From: Aquamicrobium lusatiense
Lineage (GTDB): Bacteria; Pseudomonadota; Alphaproteobacteria; Rhizobiales; Rhizobiaceae
Direction of reading: 5' to 3'
Length of the DNA: 64,000 bases
Assembly: GCF_014201615.1 (NCBI RefSeq)
Contig: NZ_JACHEU010000005.1
Span: 127,956 to 191,955, forward strand
Each line of letters opens with the position of its first letter. The stretch's first letter is position 1. Below the pieces are notes generated by a model. It was given only the letters and a program-made list of their open reading frames with translations, ran no database searches and was not told the DNA's origin. The translations under genes were made by a program, and so were the position numbers. Positions 8,809-16,898 of the stretch are shown one piece after another.

Positions 8809-8836
8809 AGGCGCGACAACAAAGGTCGCGCCTTTT
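8809..8836 (+). terminator. intrinsic terminator of csp copy 1
   Basis: AGGCGCGAC (8809-8817) and GTCGCGCCT (8825-8833), seven-base loop, followed by TTTT. Confidence 0.88.
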
Positions 8837-8925
8837 CTGTTTCATGGCCGGAAACTATGATGAAGAGGCGAAAGACTCAAAGTTTCTGTTGCCGTTGAAG
8901 TGAAAATAAAGGACAAATTCCGTCC

Positions 8926-8945
8926 TCGGGTATTTTACAATCCCG
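8926..8945 (+). promoter_or_regulatory. CGGGTATTT...TCCCG leader element, csp copy 2
   Basis: TCGGGTATTT followed by TACAATCCCG, 35 bases before the start of csp copy 2. It shares a 10-base core and the closing TCCCG with the element at 8380-8397. An ACAAAT(T)CCGT string also precedes both. Confidence 0.35.
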
Positions 8946-8980
8946 ACATAAAGACTGTGGGACTTATAAGGGAGCATCCC

Positions 8981-9193
8981 ATGCCGCAGACCGGCACCGT
9001 AAAATTCTTCAATCACGCCAAAGGCTTCGGTTTCATCACGCCTGACGATGGTGCCAAGGACGTCTTCGTCCACATCTCTGCCGTTCAGGCTTCGGGCCTT
9101 CCCGGTCTTGAGGACGGACAGAAAGTTACCTTCGAGACCGAGCCGGACAAGCGCGGCAAGGGCCCCAAGGCGGTCAATCTCACCGTCGGCTGA
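8981..9193 (+). CDS. cold-shock domain protein (CspA family), copy 2
   Basis: 70 residues with RNP1 (KGFGFITP) and RNP2 (DVFVHIS) as in copy 1. It differs mainly in the linker (NHAK for NSTK) and in the C-terminal third. An in-frame start 27 codons upstream is not used: ATG 8981 has AAGGGAG at 8969-8974 and yields the family length. Same role as copy 1; separate control is likely, because a terminator lies between them. Confidence 0.94.
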   Translation: MPQTGTVKFFNHAKGFGFITPDDGAKDVFVHISAVQASGLPGLEDGQKVTFETEPDKRGKGPKAVNLTVG

Positions 9194-9333
9194 TACACGG
9201 CGGAACATCTGGCCGGCGGTTACGTTTAACGGACAATACACCGTTTCGTTCAGCCGCCGTTCAGGCACGGTCCCTTATCTCTCGGTGCAACATCGAACCG
9301 GTAACGGCGGTGGGCTTCGAACAGGAGACCGTC

Positions 9334-9780
9334 ATGAACAGATTTTTCAAGGCTTGCGTGCTGTCGACGGCAGTTGTCGCAACCACATTAAGCGCCCTGC
9401 CCGCCGCCGAGGCTCGTGACTGGCGGCGCGGTGGTTATGGTGGTCACGGAGGCTATTATGGCCATGACTACAATCGCCACCACAAGCGCTCCAGGGGTGA
9501 CGCTGTAGCAGCCGGCGTTATCGGGCTCGCCGCTGGCGCGCTGATCGGCGGTGCACTGGCTTCACAGCCTCGCTACTACGAGCCAGAACCTACCTACGTT
9601 ATCCGCGAACCGCGACCGGCTCCGTACCGCACATATCGTAACGACACCTATCGTGCATCCTACGAGCCCTGGAGCCCGCAATGGTACAGGTACTGCTCGG
9701 ATCGCTATCGTAGCTTCGATGCGCGCTCCGGCACGTTCCTTGGATATGATGGCCAAAGGCATTTCTGCCAGGCCAATTGA
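9334..9780 (+). CDS. BA14K family protein
   Basis: 148 residues. A signal peptide (about residues 1-27, ending PAAEA) is followed by a Gly/His/Tyr/Arg-rich stretch, a small hydrophobic segment VIGLAAGALIGGALA (about 63-77), and the BA14K motif WYRYCSDRYRSFDARSGTFL near the C-terminus. BA14K proteins are envelope proteins of Brucella and relatives, first noticed as an immunoreactive antigen; a lectin-like role has been proposed. ATG 9334 has AGGAG eight bases before; an eight-codon-longer start lacks a site. Confidence 0.88.
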   Translation: MNRFFKACVLSTAVVATTLSALPAAEARDWRRGGYGGHGGYYGHDYNRHHKRSRGDAVAAGVIGLAAGALIGGALASQPRYYEPEPTYVIREPRPAPYRTYRNDTYRASYEPWSPQWYRYCSDRYRSFDARSGTFLGYDGQRHFCQAN

Positions 9781-9830
9781 GTCAAAGGGAACGACTTTTC
9801 ACAAAGTCTCCAAACGCATCATATCGTTTC

Positions 9831-9869
9831 AAAATAAAAAGGAGCGCTCAGAGCGCTCCTTTTTATTTT
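9831..9869. terminator. strong bidirectional intrinsic terminator
   Basis: A near-perfect inverted repeat, AAGGAGCGCT / GAGCGCTCCTT, extended by AAAATAAA / TTTATTTT, with T runs on both strands. It separates the convergent BA14K and hydrolase genes. Confidence 0.9.
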
Positions 9870-9887
9870 GAGGTCGCTGAAAGCACG

Positions 9888-10529
9888 TTACACGAGAAAA
9901 GGATTTGAGCGCCGCTCCTCTCCGAAGCGCCCTCCCGGACCGTGGCCACAGATAAAGCCGATGTCATCTCCGAGAGGAAGAAGCTTTTCCCTGATAGAAC
10001 GGATCAGCGCAGGATGATCACCACCTGGCAGGTCGGTACGCCCTACGGACCCGCGAAACAGAACGTCGCCAACATGAGCGAATTTCGCCGCACGATTGTA
10101 ATAGACGACATGGCCCGGCGCATGACCGGGACAATGCAGGACCTCAAACTCATGAGATCCGAACGATACCCTGTCGCCCTCCACCAGAAAACGATCCGGC
10201 TCGCAGTTGCGCACGGCCCCTGTCAGCCCGAAACGGTGCGCCTGGTTTTCGAGATTTGCCAGCAGTGGCCGGTCATCCTCATGCGAGCCCAGAATTTCCA
10301 CACCAAGCGCGTCTTTGAGTTCCATCGCGCCGCCGGCATGATCAATATGTCCATGCGTGAGCCAGATGGCTGTGGCAGTGATGCCGTTGTCCTTCAGGGC
10401 TGCAAGAATTCGATCCACGTCTCCGCCGGGATCGACGACGACACCGACCTTGTCCTCCTCATCGAAAAGGATGGTACAATTCTGCTGAAACGGCGTGACG
10501 GGAACGATGCCGGCATTGATCTGACCCAT
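9888..10529 (-). CDS. MBL-fold metallo-hydrolase (glyoxalase II-like)
   Basis: 213 residues of the metallo-beta-lactamase fold. The zinc motif THGHIDHAGG lies at about residues 58-67. Further metal ligands are expected at HCPGHAPGHVVYY and at GDVLFRGSVGRTDLPGGD. This short form of the GloB/YcbL group hydrolyses thioesters or similar substrates in the cytoplasm; which one is not clear. ATG 10529 gives the family N-terminus (INAGIVPVTPFQQNC) and has AAGGA upstream; a longer frame upstream has no homology. It is followed by a strong terminator. Confidence 0.9.
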   Translation of the reverse strand: MGQINAGIVPVTPFQQNCTILFDEEDKVGVVVDPGGDVDRILAALKDNGITATAIWLTHGHIDHAGGAMELKDALGVEILGSHEDDRPLLANLENQAHRFGLTGAVRNCEPDRFLVEGDRVSFGSHEFEVLHCPGHAPGHVVYYNRAAKFAHVGDVLFRGSVGRTDLPGGDHPALIRSIREKLLPLGDDIGFICGHGPGGRFGEERRSNPFLV

Positions 10530-10630
10530 GATGATCCTTTCGTTGTCGGCATTGCCGCGGTCGGTAAATCGCCCCTGATGTAGGATCGGAGTTGACCGGC
10601 GTCCACTGCAATCACGAATTGCGCAAACAC

Positions 10631-10654
10631 AAAGGGCGGCCGAAGCCGCCCTTT
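10631..10654 (-). terminator. intrinsic terminator of the Gly-rich protein gene
   Basis: AAAGGGCGGC (10631-10640) and GCCGCCCTTT (10645-10654), four-base loop; on the minus strand followed by TTTGTGTTTG. It lies 24 bases after the stop at 10678. Confidence 0.75.
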
Positions 10655-10677
10655 GCCCGTGCAAACATGGTTTGCGG

Positions 10678-10986
10678 CTATTTCTTCATGGCGTTCATGA
10701 CCGCACCGACAATGCCGGTGAGGATTGCGCCGCCACCAGCACCGCCGATGATGTTGTTCAGGTTGAGGGCCCCGCCGAGACCTTCTGCCGCTGCCGTTGC
10801 TGCTGCCGGATCGATACCGCCGCCCAACAGGCTTCCGAGGATGGCCGCACCGCCGACACCCCCGATCGCACCGCTGAGAATTTTGGGAAGCTGGCCCATT
10901 GCGGCCTGTTTGACTGCCGCACCGACGGCCTGACCACCGATAATACCGGTGACGATCTGCACGATGATAGGAAGAAGCGTTTCCAT
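10678..10986 (-). CDS. small Gly/Ala-rich hydrophobic protein of unknown function
   Basis: 102 residues, about half Gly, Ala, Ile and Leu. It has hydrophobic stretches at about residues 4-21 (LPIIVQIVTGIIGG) and several GG-rich segments (IGGVGGAAILGSLLGGG, IIGGAGGGAILTGIVGAV), ending in the basic MKK. There is no signal peptide or known domain. ATG 10986 follows GAGAGGG, and a terminator follows, so it is very likely a real gene. Similar proteins are, to my knowledge, annotated only as hypothetical in Hyphomicrobiales. It probably sits in the inner membrane. It has its own promoter between it and the hydrolase-ilvE surroundings. Confidence 0.75.
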   Translation of the reverse strand: METLLPIIVQIVTGIIGGQAVGAAVKQAAMGQLPKILSGAIGGVGGAAILGSLLGGGIDPAAATAAAEGLGGALNLNNIIGGAGGGAILTGIVGAVMNAMKK

Positions 10987-11074
10987 CCGTGATCCCTCTC
11001 GAAAATCCCGACTCGCCTGAGCCGGATTTTTTCACTGAGACTCTGATTTCACCGAATGTCAAACCGACATAGAC

Positions 11075-11105
11075 AAAGGGGAATGGTGATGAACCATTCC
11101 CCTTT
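11075..11105 (-). terminator. long hairpin terminator of ilvE
   Basis: A perfect 13-bp stem, AAAGGGGAATGGT (11075-11087) and ACCATTCCCCTTT (11093-11105), with a five-base loop. It is 24 bases after the ilvE stop; the T run is short (TTTGTCT). Confidence 0.75.
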
Positions 11106-11128
11106 CGAAATCGAAATAAATTAGATTT

Positions 11129-12022
11129 TTATTCCGCAGCGATCGCCTGCTTCGGCTGCACGGCAGCCGAATAGTCGTTCATAAGATTCTTGGCGATCTC
11201 ACCAACCTCGAAGCGATACGGACCGATCTCCGACACCGGTGTGACCTCTGCAGCCGTACCTGTCAGGAAGCACTGCTCGAAACCTTCGAGTTCCTCTGGC
11301 TGAATCGCGCGCTCGATAACCTCGTAGCTGCGATCGCGGGCAAGGCCGATCACAGTGCGGCGGGTAATGCCGTCGAGGAAGCAATCGGGCGTCGGCGTAT
11401 GGATCTTGCCATCCTTGACGAAGAAGATGTTGGCGCCGGTCGCCTCAGCAACCTGCCCGCGCCAGTCGAGCATCATGGCGTCGGCGTAGCCCTTCGCTTC
11501 AGCCGCATGCTTGGAAATCGTGCAGATCATATAGAGGCCGGCAGCCTTCGATTTCGACGGAGCAGTGCGCGGATCTGGACGACGATACTCGGCAATGTCG
11601 AGGCGAATGCCCTTGAGCTTCTGTTCCGGATCGAAGTAGCTCGGCCACTGCCAGATCGCGATCGCAACGTTGATGCGGTTGTTCTGGGCCGAAACACCCA
11701 TCTGCTCGCTGCCGCGCCATGCGATCGGGCGCACATAGGCGTCCTTGAAGCCCTGCTTCTTCAGCAGTTCGGCGCAGGCTTCATCGATCTCTGCAACAGA
11801 GTAAGGAATCTTGAAGCCAAGAATACGGGCCGATTCGTGCAGGCGCTCCGTATGTTCCGTCAGCTTGAAAATCTCACCGCCATAGGCCCGCTCGCCTTCG
11901 AATACGGCGCTGGCATAGTGAAGTCCGTGCGTAAGTACATGAATCTTGGCGTCCGCCCATTTGACGAACTCACCATTCATCCAGATATAGCCGTCGAGCT
12001 GGTCGAAGGAAACGGATGCCAT
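11129..12022 (-). CDS. ilvE: branched-chain amino acid aminotransferase
   Basis: 297 residues, a class IV (D-amino-acid-transaminase fold) PLP enzyme. MNGEFVKWADAKIHVLTHGLHY (about 12-33) and FEGERAY are the family start; SKAAGLYMICTISKHAAEAKG includes the PLP lysine region; GQVAEATGANIFFVKDG and LDGITRRTVIGLA are further core motifs. The enzyme makes leucine, isoleucine and valine from their keto acids with glutamate. ATG 12022 is set by GGGAGG eight bases upstream; a longer frame extending 61 codons upstream has no support. It is transcribed away from the petP-petR genes. Confidence 0.95.
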   Translation of the reverse strand: MASVSFDQLDGYIWMNGEFVKWADAKIHVLTHGLHYASAVFEGERAYGGEIFKLTEHTERLHESARILGFKIPYSVAEIDEACAELLKKQGFKDAYVRPIAWRGSEQMGVSAQNNRINVAIAIWQWPSYFDPEQKLKGIRLDIAEYRRPDPRTAPSKSKAAGLYMICTISKHAAEAKGYADAMMLDWRGQVAEATGANIFFVKDGKIHTPTPDCFLDGITRRTVIGLARDRSYEVIERAIQPEELEGFEQCFLTGTAAEVTPVSEIGPYRFEVGEIAKNLMNDYSAAVQPKQAIAAE

Positions 12023-12198
12023 GACATAACCTCCCGCGAGCAACCTTGCCCGCATAAGTCTGTGTGTTGAATTTTGATCCGGCAGCGACGAAAGCCCGCC
12101 AAACGGAAGCCTAGGCCCATATTGTGGCCATGGCAAACTCAGGAAGTTCCGGATTTCCGGCTCAGCCTTGCGTTTTCGGTCGCAATAAGCCCTAAAGC

Positions 12199-12227
12199 TT
12201 GTCAAAAATTATCATTGGGCGCAGAAT
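12199..12227 (+). promoter_or_regulatory. candidate sigma-70 promoter of petP
   Basis: TTGTCA (12199-12204, five of six matches to the -35 consensus), a 17-base spacer, and CAGAAT (12222-12227). The first codon of petP is 38 bases downstream, with GGAGAG between. Confidence 0.4.
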
Positions 12228-12264
12228 ACGTCAACAGTGCTGACATAAATCTTTCTGGAGAGAT

Positions 12265-12792
12265 ATGCTGAAGGAAATTACCGCTGAAGAGGCACCGATC
12301 CGGGATGCGGTCGCCAATGAGGACGGCATCGATTTTACGCTGATCGAGCTGTTCTTCTTTGCCTATCGCGATTTCACCTCGGATCCGGACCAGATGCTTG
12401 CGGAGTATGGCTTCGGGCGCGCCCACCATCGGGTGCTGCACTTCGTCAACCGCAGGCCGGGCCTCACTGTGGCGGAATTGCTGGATGTTCTGAAGATCAC
12501 CAAACAGTCGCTGGCACGTGTTCTCAAACAGTTGCTGGATACGGGCCATATCATGCAGTTGCAGGGTCCGCGCGACCGCCGCCAGCGCGAACTTTATCCC
12601 ACGGCCAAGGGCCGCGAACTCGCACTTGCCCTTTCCCGGCCACAGTCGCGCCGGATACATGACGCATTGACGGAAGTCGAAGGCGAGGCGAGAAAGTCTA
12701 TCGAGCAGTTCCTCAAGGCGATGGTGAATCCGGAGCTGAGGGCACAGATCGACGCCGATCCCTCGCACCGCGGGGCAGACGACGAGGAGTGA
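12265..12792 (+). CDS. petP: MarR-family regulator (PetP-like)
   Basis: 175 residues. A winged-helix MarR domain lies at about 45-140: YGFGRAHHRVLHFVNRRPG, the recognition helix LDVLKITKQSLARVLKQLLD, and the wing with QGPRDRRQRELYPTAKG. In Rhodobacter the petP-petR pair (MarR plus response regulator) lies next to the cytochrome bc1 operon and is needed for its expression or for respiration. Here the MarR gene is four bases upstream of an OmpR-type regulator, followed by a kinase, the arrangement conserved in Hyphomicrobiales. The symbol is given by that context. The ATG follows GGAGAG. Confidence 0.82.
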   Translation: MLKEITAEEAPIRDAVANEDGIDFTLIELFFFAYRDFTSDPDQMLAEYGFGRAHHRVLHFVNRRPGLTVAELLDVLKITKQSLARVLKQLLDTGHIMQLQGPRDRRQRELYPTAKGRELALALSRPQSRRIHDALTEVEGEARKSIEQFLKAMVNPELRAQIDADPSHRGADDEE

Positions 12793-12796
12793 CGGC

Positions 12797-13519
12797 ATGG
12801 AAGGCACCGACAGGCTGGAACAGCAGGCCAACGCGCCGGATGACGATGCGTTTCACCTGCTGGTCGTCGATGACGACACCCGCATCCGCAACCTGCTCAG
12901 GCAGTTCCTGAGTGAAAATGGTTTCCGTGTCACCGTGGCCGGCACCGCGGCGGAAGCGCGGCGCAAGCTCGCCGGCCTGGATTTCGACCTGCTGGTGCTC
13001 GACGTCATGATGCCGGGCGAAACAGGCGTCGATCTGACCAAATCCCTGCGCGCGGAGCGCGATGTTCCCATCCTCATGCTGACCGCTCTTTCCGAGACGG
13101 ACAACCGCATCAGCGGTCTGGAGGCGGGCGCCGACGATTACCTGCCCAAGCCTTTCGATCCGCGCGAGCTTATCCTGCGGATCAACAACATATTGCGACG
13201 TGGTGGGCCGGCCACCACGCCCAAGGTCGAGCAACTGGTGTTCGGGCCCTACACCTTCCAGATATCAAAGCGCGAACTGAAGCGCGGCAGCGAAGTGCTG
13301 AAGCTGACGGACCGCGAGCAGGAAATCCTTGCGATCTTCGCTGAACGCGCCGGTGAGACCATCCCCCGCCATGAACTCGTGGGAGAGGATTCGGAGGTTG
13401 GCGAGCGCACCATCGACGTGCAGATCAACCGCCTGCGCCGCAAGATCGAGCGTGATCCCTCCAATCCTGTGTGGCTGCAGACGGTGCGCGGTATTGGGTA
13501 TCGGCTCAGCGTGGAATAG
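12797..13519 (+). CDS. petR: OmpR-family response regulator (PetR-like)
   Basis: 240 residues. The receiver domain (about 20-135) has acidic residues D25/D26, the phosphorylated aspartate D69 in LLVLDVMMPG, and the conserved lysine in YLPKPFDPREL. The C-terminal winged helix (about 145-238) ends in RLRRKIERDP and LQTVRGIGYRLSVE, typical of OmpR/PhoB. It starts four bases after petP with a GAGGAG site inside the petP end, so the two are translationally close. It should be phosphorylated by the kinase encoded next door. Targets cannot be read here; petABC is the precedent. Confidence 0.92.
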   Translation: MEGTDRLEQQANAPDDDAFHLLVVDDDTRIRNLLRQFLSENGFRVTVAGTAAEARRKLAGLDFDLLVLDVMMPGETGVDLTKSLRAERDVPILMLTALSETDNRISGLEAGADDYLPKPFDPRELILRINNILRRGGPATTPKVEQLVFGPYTFQISKRELKRGSEVLKLTDREQEILAIFAERAGETIPRHELVGEDSEVGERTIDVQINRLRRKIERDPSNPVWLQTVRGIGYRLSVE

Positions 13520-13576
13520 AGTGCTGACAACGGCCCACACAGCGGCCGATCAAAGCCAGGCGCAGGCCGAGACAGA

Positions 13577-14989
13577 ATGACGACAGCAGATTTGCAGGGT
13601 TCGCCGCCCGACGGATTTCGCGCCCGGCTCGAACGCGCAGCCGCTTCGGTGAGAAAAGCCTGGCGCAGGTTCTGGCGGCTGGTTTCGCTTTATATGCCGA
13701 AGCGGCTCTATGCCCGCTCGCTCATCATCATCATTGCGCCGATGATTCTGCTGCAATCGGTCATCGCTTTCGATTTCATGGAGCGGCATTGGCAGACGGT
13801 GACACAGCGCCTGTCACAGGCGGTGACGCGTGACATCGCGGCCATCATTGATCTTCTGGAAACCTATCCGAATGAAGCGGATTACGCCAACGTCATCCGC
13901 ATCGCGCAGGACCGCATGCAGCTCAAGGTCGACCTGCTTCCGCCCGAGCCCCTGCCCCCGCCCGGTCCCAAGCCCTTCTTTTCGATCCTCGACCAGATCC
14001 TGTCGGAAGAGATCACCCGCCAGATCAACCGGCCGTTCTGGCTGGATACGGTTGGCAATTCCAATATCATCGAAGTCCGCATCCAGCTCGAAGGGCGGGT
14101 GCTGCGGGTGTTTGTGCGCCGCAGTCAGGCCTATGCCTCCAACACGCACATCTTCCTTCTGTGGATGGTCGGAACCTCGCTGGTGCTTCTGATGATCGCC
14201 ATTCCCTTCCTGCGCAATCAGATCCGGCCGATCCTGGCTCTTGCGGAGGCTGCCGAAAGTTTCGGTAAGGGCCGTCCCATGCCACGCGATTTTCGCCCGC
14301 GGGGGGCCGAAGAAGTGCGGCGCGCAGGCTTTGCCTTCATGCAGATGCGCGAACGGATCGAGCGCCAGATCGAGCAGCGCACCGCCATGCTCACCGGCGT
14401 CAGCCATGACCTGCGCACCATTCTGACCCGGTTCAAATTGCAACTGGCGCTAACCCGCAGCAAGGCCGACATAGAAGCGCTCGGCAAGGACATAGACGAT
14501 ATGCAGTCCATGCTCGAAGGCTACCTTGCCTTCGCGCGCGGCGAGGCCGCCGAGGATACCGGCCCGTTCGATCTGGCCGCCTGTTTCCAGAGGCTTGAGG
14601 ATGAAGCAAGGCTGCGCAAATGCAGGCTGGAAACCTCGATCACCGGCTCGCCCAATGTCCATGTGAGGCCAAACGCGTTTTCGCGACTTATCGCCAATGT
14701 GGTCGGGAACGCATTCCGCTATGCGCAGTCAGTGGAAATCCATGCCTCGCACGGCGACGGCTGGCTCAGCCTCACCATAGACGACGACGGGCCCGGCATT
14801 CCCGAGGAAAAGCGCGAGGAGGTTTTCAAGCCTTTCGTGCGGCTTGACGAAGCCCGCAATCTCGATGCCAGCGGCACGGGATTGGGATTGCCGATTGCGC
14901 GCGATATTGCGCGCAGCCATGGCGGCGACCTCACTTTTGCGGACAGCCCGCTGGGTGGCCTGCGCGCGACGATCAGGATACCGGCTTAA
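13577..14989 (+). CDS. EnvZ-like sensor histidine kinase
   Basis: 470 residues. TM1 is at about 48-66 (SLIIIIAPMILLQSVIAFDF), followed by a periplasmic loop of about 120 residues and TM2 at about 192-212 (IFLLWMVGTSLVLLMIAIPF). HAMP follows to about 265, then a HisKA domain with phospho-acceptor H277 in GVSHDLRTILTRFK. The ATPase domain has an N box (NVVGNAFRYAQ), G1 (DDDGPGIPEEKR) and G2 (GTGLGLPIA). It senses an envelope signal and should phosphorylate the upstream regulator. The start, 57 bases after petR, is chosen because the preceding reading frame closes at 13578. The MetI stop lies seven bases beyond, convergent. Confidence 0.93.
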   Translation: MTTADLQGSPPDGFRARLERAAASVRKAWRRFWRLVSLYMPKRLYARSLIIIIAPMILLQSVIAFDFMERHWQTVTQRLSQAVTRDIAAIIDLLETYPNEADYANVIRIAQDRMQLKVDLLPPEPLPPPGPKPFFSILDQILSEEITRQINRPFWLDTVGNSNIIEVRIQLEGRVLRVFVRRSQAYASNTHIFLLWMVGTSLVLLMIAIPFLRNQIRPILALAEAAESFGKGRPMPRDFRPRGAEEVRRAGFAFMQMRERIERQIEQRTAMLTGVSHDLRTILTRFKLQLALTRSKADIEALGKDIDDMQSMLEGYLAFARGEAAEDTGPFDLAACFQRLEDEARLRKCRLETSITGSPNVHVRPNAFSRLIANVVGNAFRYAQSVEIHASHGDGWLSLTIDDDGPGIPEEKREEVFKPFVRLDEARNLDASGTGLGLPIARDIARSHGGDLTFADSPLGGLRATIRIPA

Positions 14990-14995
14990 TCGTCA

Positions 14996-15655
14996 TCAGG
15001 CCGAACGTCGGTCGAGGCGTTGCACCAGCCGGTCGCCGACCCACTGCAACGCGCAAACCATGACGATCAGAATAGCGACAACCGCAACCATCACCGTGGT
15101 TTCAAAGCGCTGATAGCCATAGCGTATGGCAAGATCGCCAAGCCCGCCCGCTCCGATGGCACCGGCCATGGCGGATGCGCCCACCAGCGTGACGAGCGTA
15201 ACGGTAAAACCGGCAACGATACCGGGCATTGCCTCCGGCACCAGCACCTCCCGTACAATCGTCCAGCGTGACCCTCCCATGGCCCGGACGGCCTCGATGA
15301 GGCCGGGGTCGACCTCACGCAGCGAGACTTCGGCAATGCGGGCGTAGTAGGGAGTGGCTGCGATGGACAGCGGCACGATCGCCGCCCAGGTGCCAATCGA
15401 CGTTCCCACGATCAATCGCGTGACCGGGATGAGAGCCACCAGCAGGATTATGAACGGCACCGAACGGAACCCGTTCACAATTGCTCCCAATATGCGGTTC
15501 ACCCAGAGATTTTCCGAGATGCCCCCGCGATCCGTCGCCACCAGCGCCAGCCCCAGCGGAAGCCCGAAGACGAAGGAGACCACGCCGGAAGCCCCGGTCA
15601 TCAGCACCGTCTCCCAAAGCGAGCGGAGAAAAAGGTCAATCATTGCCGAAGACAT
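14996..15655 (-). CDS. metI: methionine ABC transporter permease MetI
   Basis: 219 residues with about five membrane helices. The EAA loop region reads LREVDPGLIEAVRAMGGSRW, where the permease contacts the ATPase, and VGASAMAGAIGAGGLGDLAIRYGYQRF is diagnostic of MetI. It is the inner-membrane pore of the MetNIQ D/L-methionine importer. ATG 15655 overlaps the metN end by 20 bases and has GAGG nine bases upstream; ATG 15643 is the alternative. Last gene of the metQ-metN-metI operon. Confidence 0.94.
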   Translation of the reverse strand: MSSAMIDLFLRSLWETVLMTGASGVVSFVFGLPLGLALVATDRGGISENLWVNRILGAIVNGFRSVPFIILLVALIPVTRLIVGTSIGTWAAIVPLSIAATPYYARIAEVSLREVDPGLIEAVRAMGGSRWTIVREVLVPEAMPGIVAGFTVTLVTLVGASAMAGAIGAGGLGDLAIRYGYQRFETTVMVAVVAILIVMVCALQWVGDRLVQRLDRRSA

Positions 15656-16715
15656 GGCCCAGCACCTCAACCCGGGCCCCGCGACCCGTCAGAAATTGAA
15701 CAGTTTGAGAAAGATCGGGTTCGCCGGAGGCAACACCGAGAAACAAGGTTCCCACCGGACGGCCCTGAACGCGGGAAATTCCGCCATGAATGAAGCGGAA
15801 CGGACCGGCCGTCGCGGCAAGATCCGCCAGGAGCGGCCCAAGGGCTGCCTCCCCGGCGACATCGACGCGCAACACGGCCTCCGATCCGAGCGTCGGCGAA
15901 AGCTTAGCTGCAATCTCTTCCGGCAACTGGGGGCGGATACCCTGCAGGAGGCTTCTGGCGACTTCCGACTGCGGATCGGCGAAAACCTGCCAAACGGCAC
16001 CTTCCTCGACGATGCGGCCGGCGTCGATGACCGCCACGCGGTCGGCGATGGAACGCACAACCTCCATCTCATGGGTGATAAGTATGATGGTCAGCCCGAG
16101 CTGACGATTGATGTCCTTGAGCAAGGTGAGGATCGAACGCGTGGTTTCGGGATCAAGCGCGGAAGTCGCCTCGTCGGACAACAGAAGCGCTGGGCGGGCC
16201 GCGAGCGCACGGGCAATGCCGACGCGCTGCTTCTGCCCGCCGGAGAGCGCGGCAGGATAAGCCTTGGCCTTGTCGGAAAGCCCCACCAGATCCAGCAATT
16301 CCGCGGCTCGCCGCAGGCGTTCGGCCCTTCCCACACCCTCGATCTTGAGTGGGAGGGCGACATTCTCCTCCACGGTCTTAGCCGATAGAAGGTTGAAATG
16401 CTGGAAGATCATGCCGATACGCCGGCGCAGCGGCTGCAGCTGCTTTTCGCCCAGCCGGCTTATTTCGCGTCCTTCGATATGAACTTCGCCGGAATCCGGC
16501 CGCTCCAGCCCATTCAGGCAGCGGATCAGCGTCGACTTGCCCGCACCGCTGCGACCGATAATTCCAAGGATTTCGCCTTTATCGACGCTCAGGGAAACGC
16601 CATCGAGAGCCGCCGTGCTTCCGAAGCGACGCCGAACCTCGACAAGCCTGACCACGGATTCGGTGGCAGCAGCCTGCCGCTGTTCCGGGGCGAGCGCTCC
16701 TGCATGCTGGTTCAT
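15636..16715 (-). CDS. metN: methionine ABC transporter ATP-binding protein MetN
   Basis: About 359 residues. Walker A is GRSGAGKST, the Q-loop follows in RRRIGMIFQHFNLL, the signature is LSGGQKQR and Walker B is ALLLSDEATSALDPE. A C-terminal NIL-type domain (about the last 90 residues) is present; in relatives it binds methionine and inhibits transport when the cell has enough. The start is not settled: in-frame starts exist at 16751 (GTG), 16745, 16730 and 16715, none with a good site. 16715 gives the homologue-like N-terminus. It overlaps metI downstream. Confidence 0.93.
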   Translation of the reverse strand: MNQHAGALAPEQRQAAATESVVRLVEVRRRFGSTAALDGVSLSVDKGEILGIIGRSGAGKSTLIRCLNGLERPDSGEVHIEGREISRLGEKQLQPLRRRIGMIFQHFNLLSAKTVEENVALPLKIEGVGRAERLRRAAELLDLVGLSDKAKAYPAALSGGQKQRVGIARALAARPALLLSDEATSALDPETTRSILTLLKDINRQLGLTIILITHEMEVVRSIADRVAVIDAGRIVEEGAVWQVFADPQSEVARSLLQGIRPQLPEEIAAKLSPTLGSEAVLRVDVAGEAALGPLLADLAATAGPFRFIHGGISRVQGRPVGTLFLGVASGEPDLSQTVQFLTGRGARVEVLGHVFGND

Positions 16716-16782
16716 CTTTCCGTCTTTCATATGCCGGGATATCATTTTCACCCCGCTGCATCGATCTGCTTCACGCGCAAAC

Positions 16783-16810
16783 GCGGCCCACCACCAATGC
16801 AGCGGGCCGC
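16783..16810 (-). promoter_or_regulatory. hairpin between metQ and metN
   Basis: GCGGCCC (16783-16789) and GGGCCGC (16804-16810) with a 14-base loop in the metQ-metN gap, with no long T run. It could stabilise the metQ part of the mRNA or attenuate, giving more binding protein than transporter. Inference only. Confidence 0.35.
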
Positions 16811-16898
16811 CTTTCCTTGCGCCAAATCCAATGGTCGGGCAATGGCCGCTCGATCATTCGGATCAAACGGCCCGGGCGAAACACGCCTCTTGCCCTGA

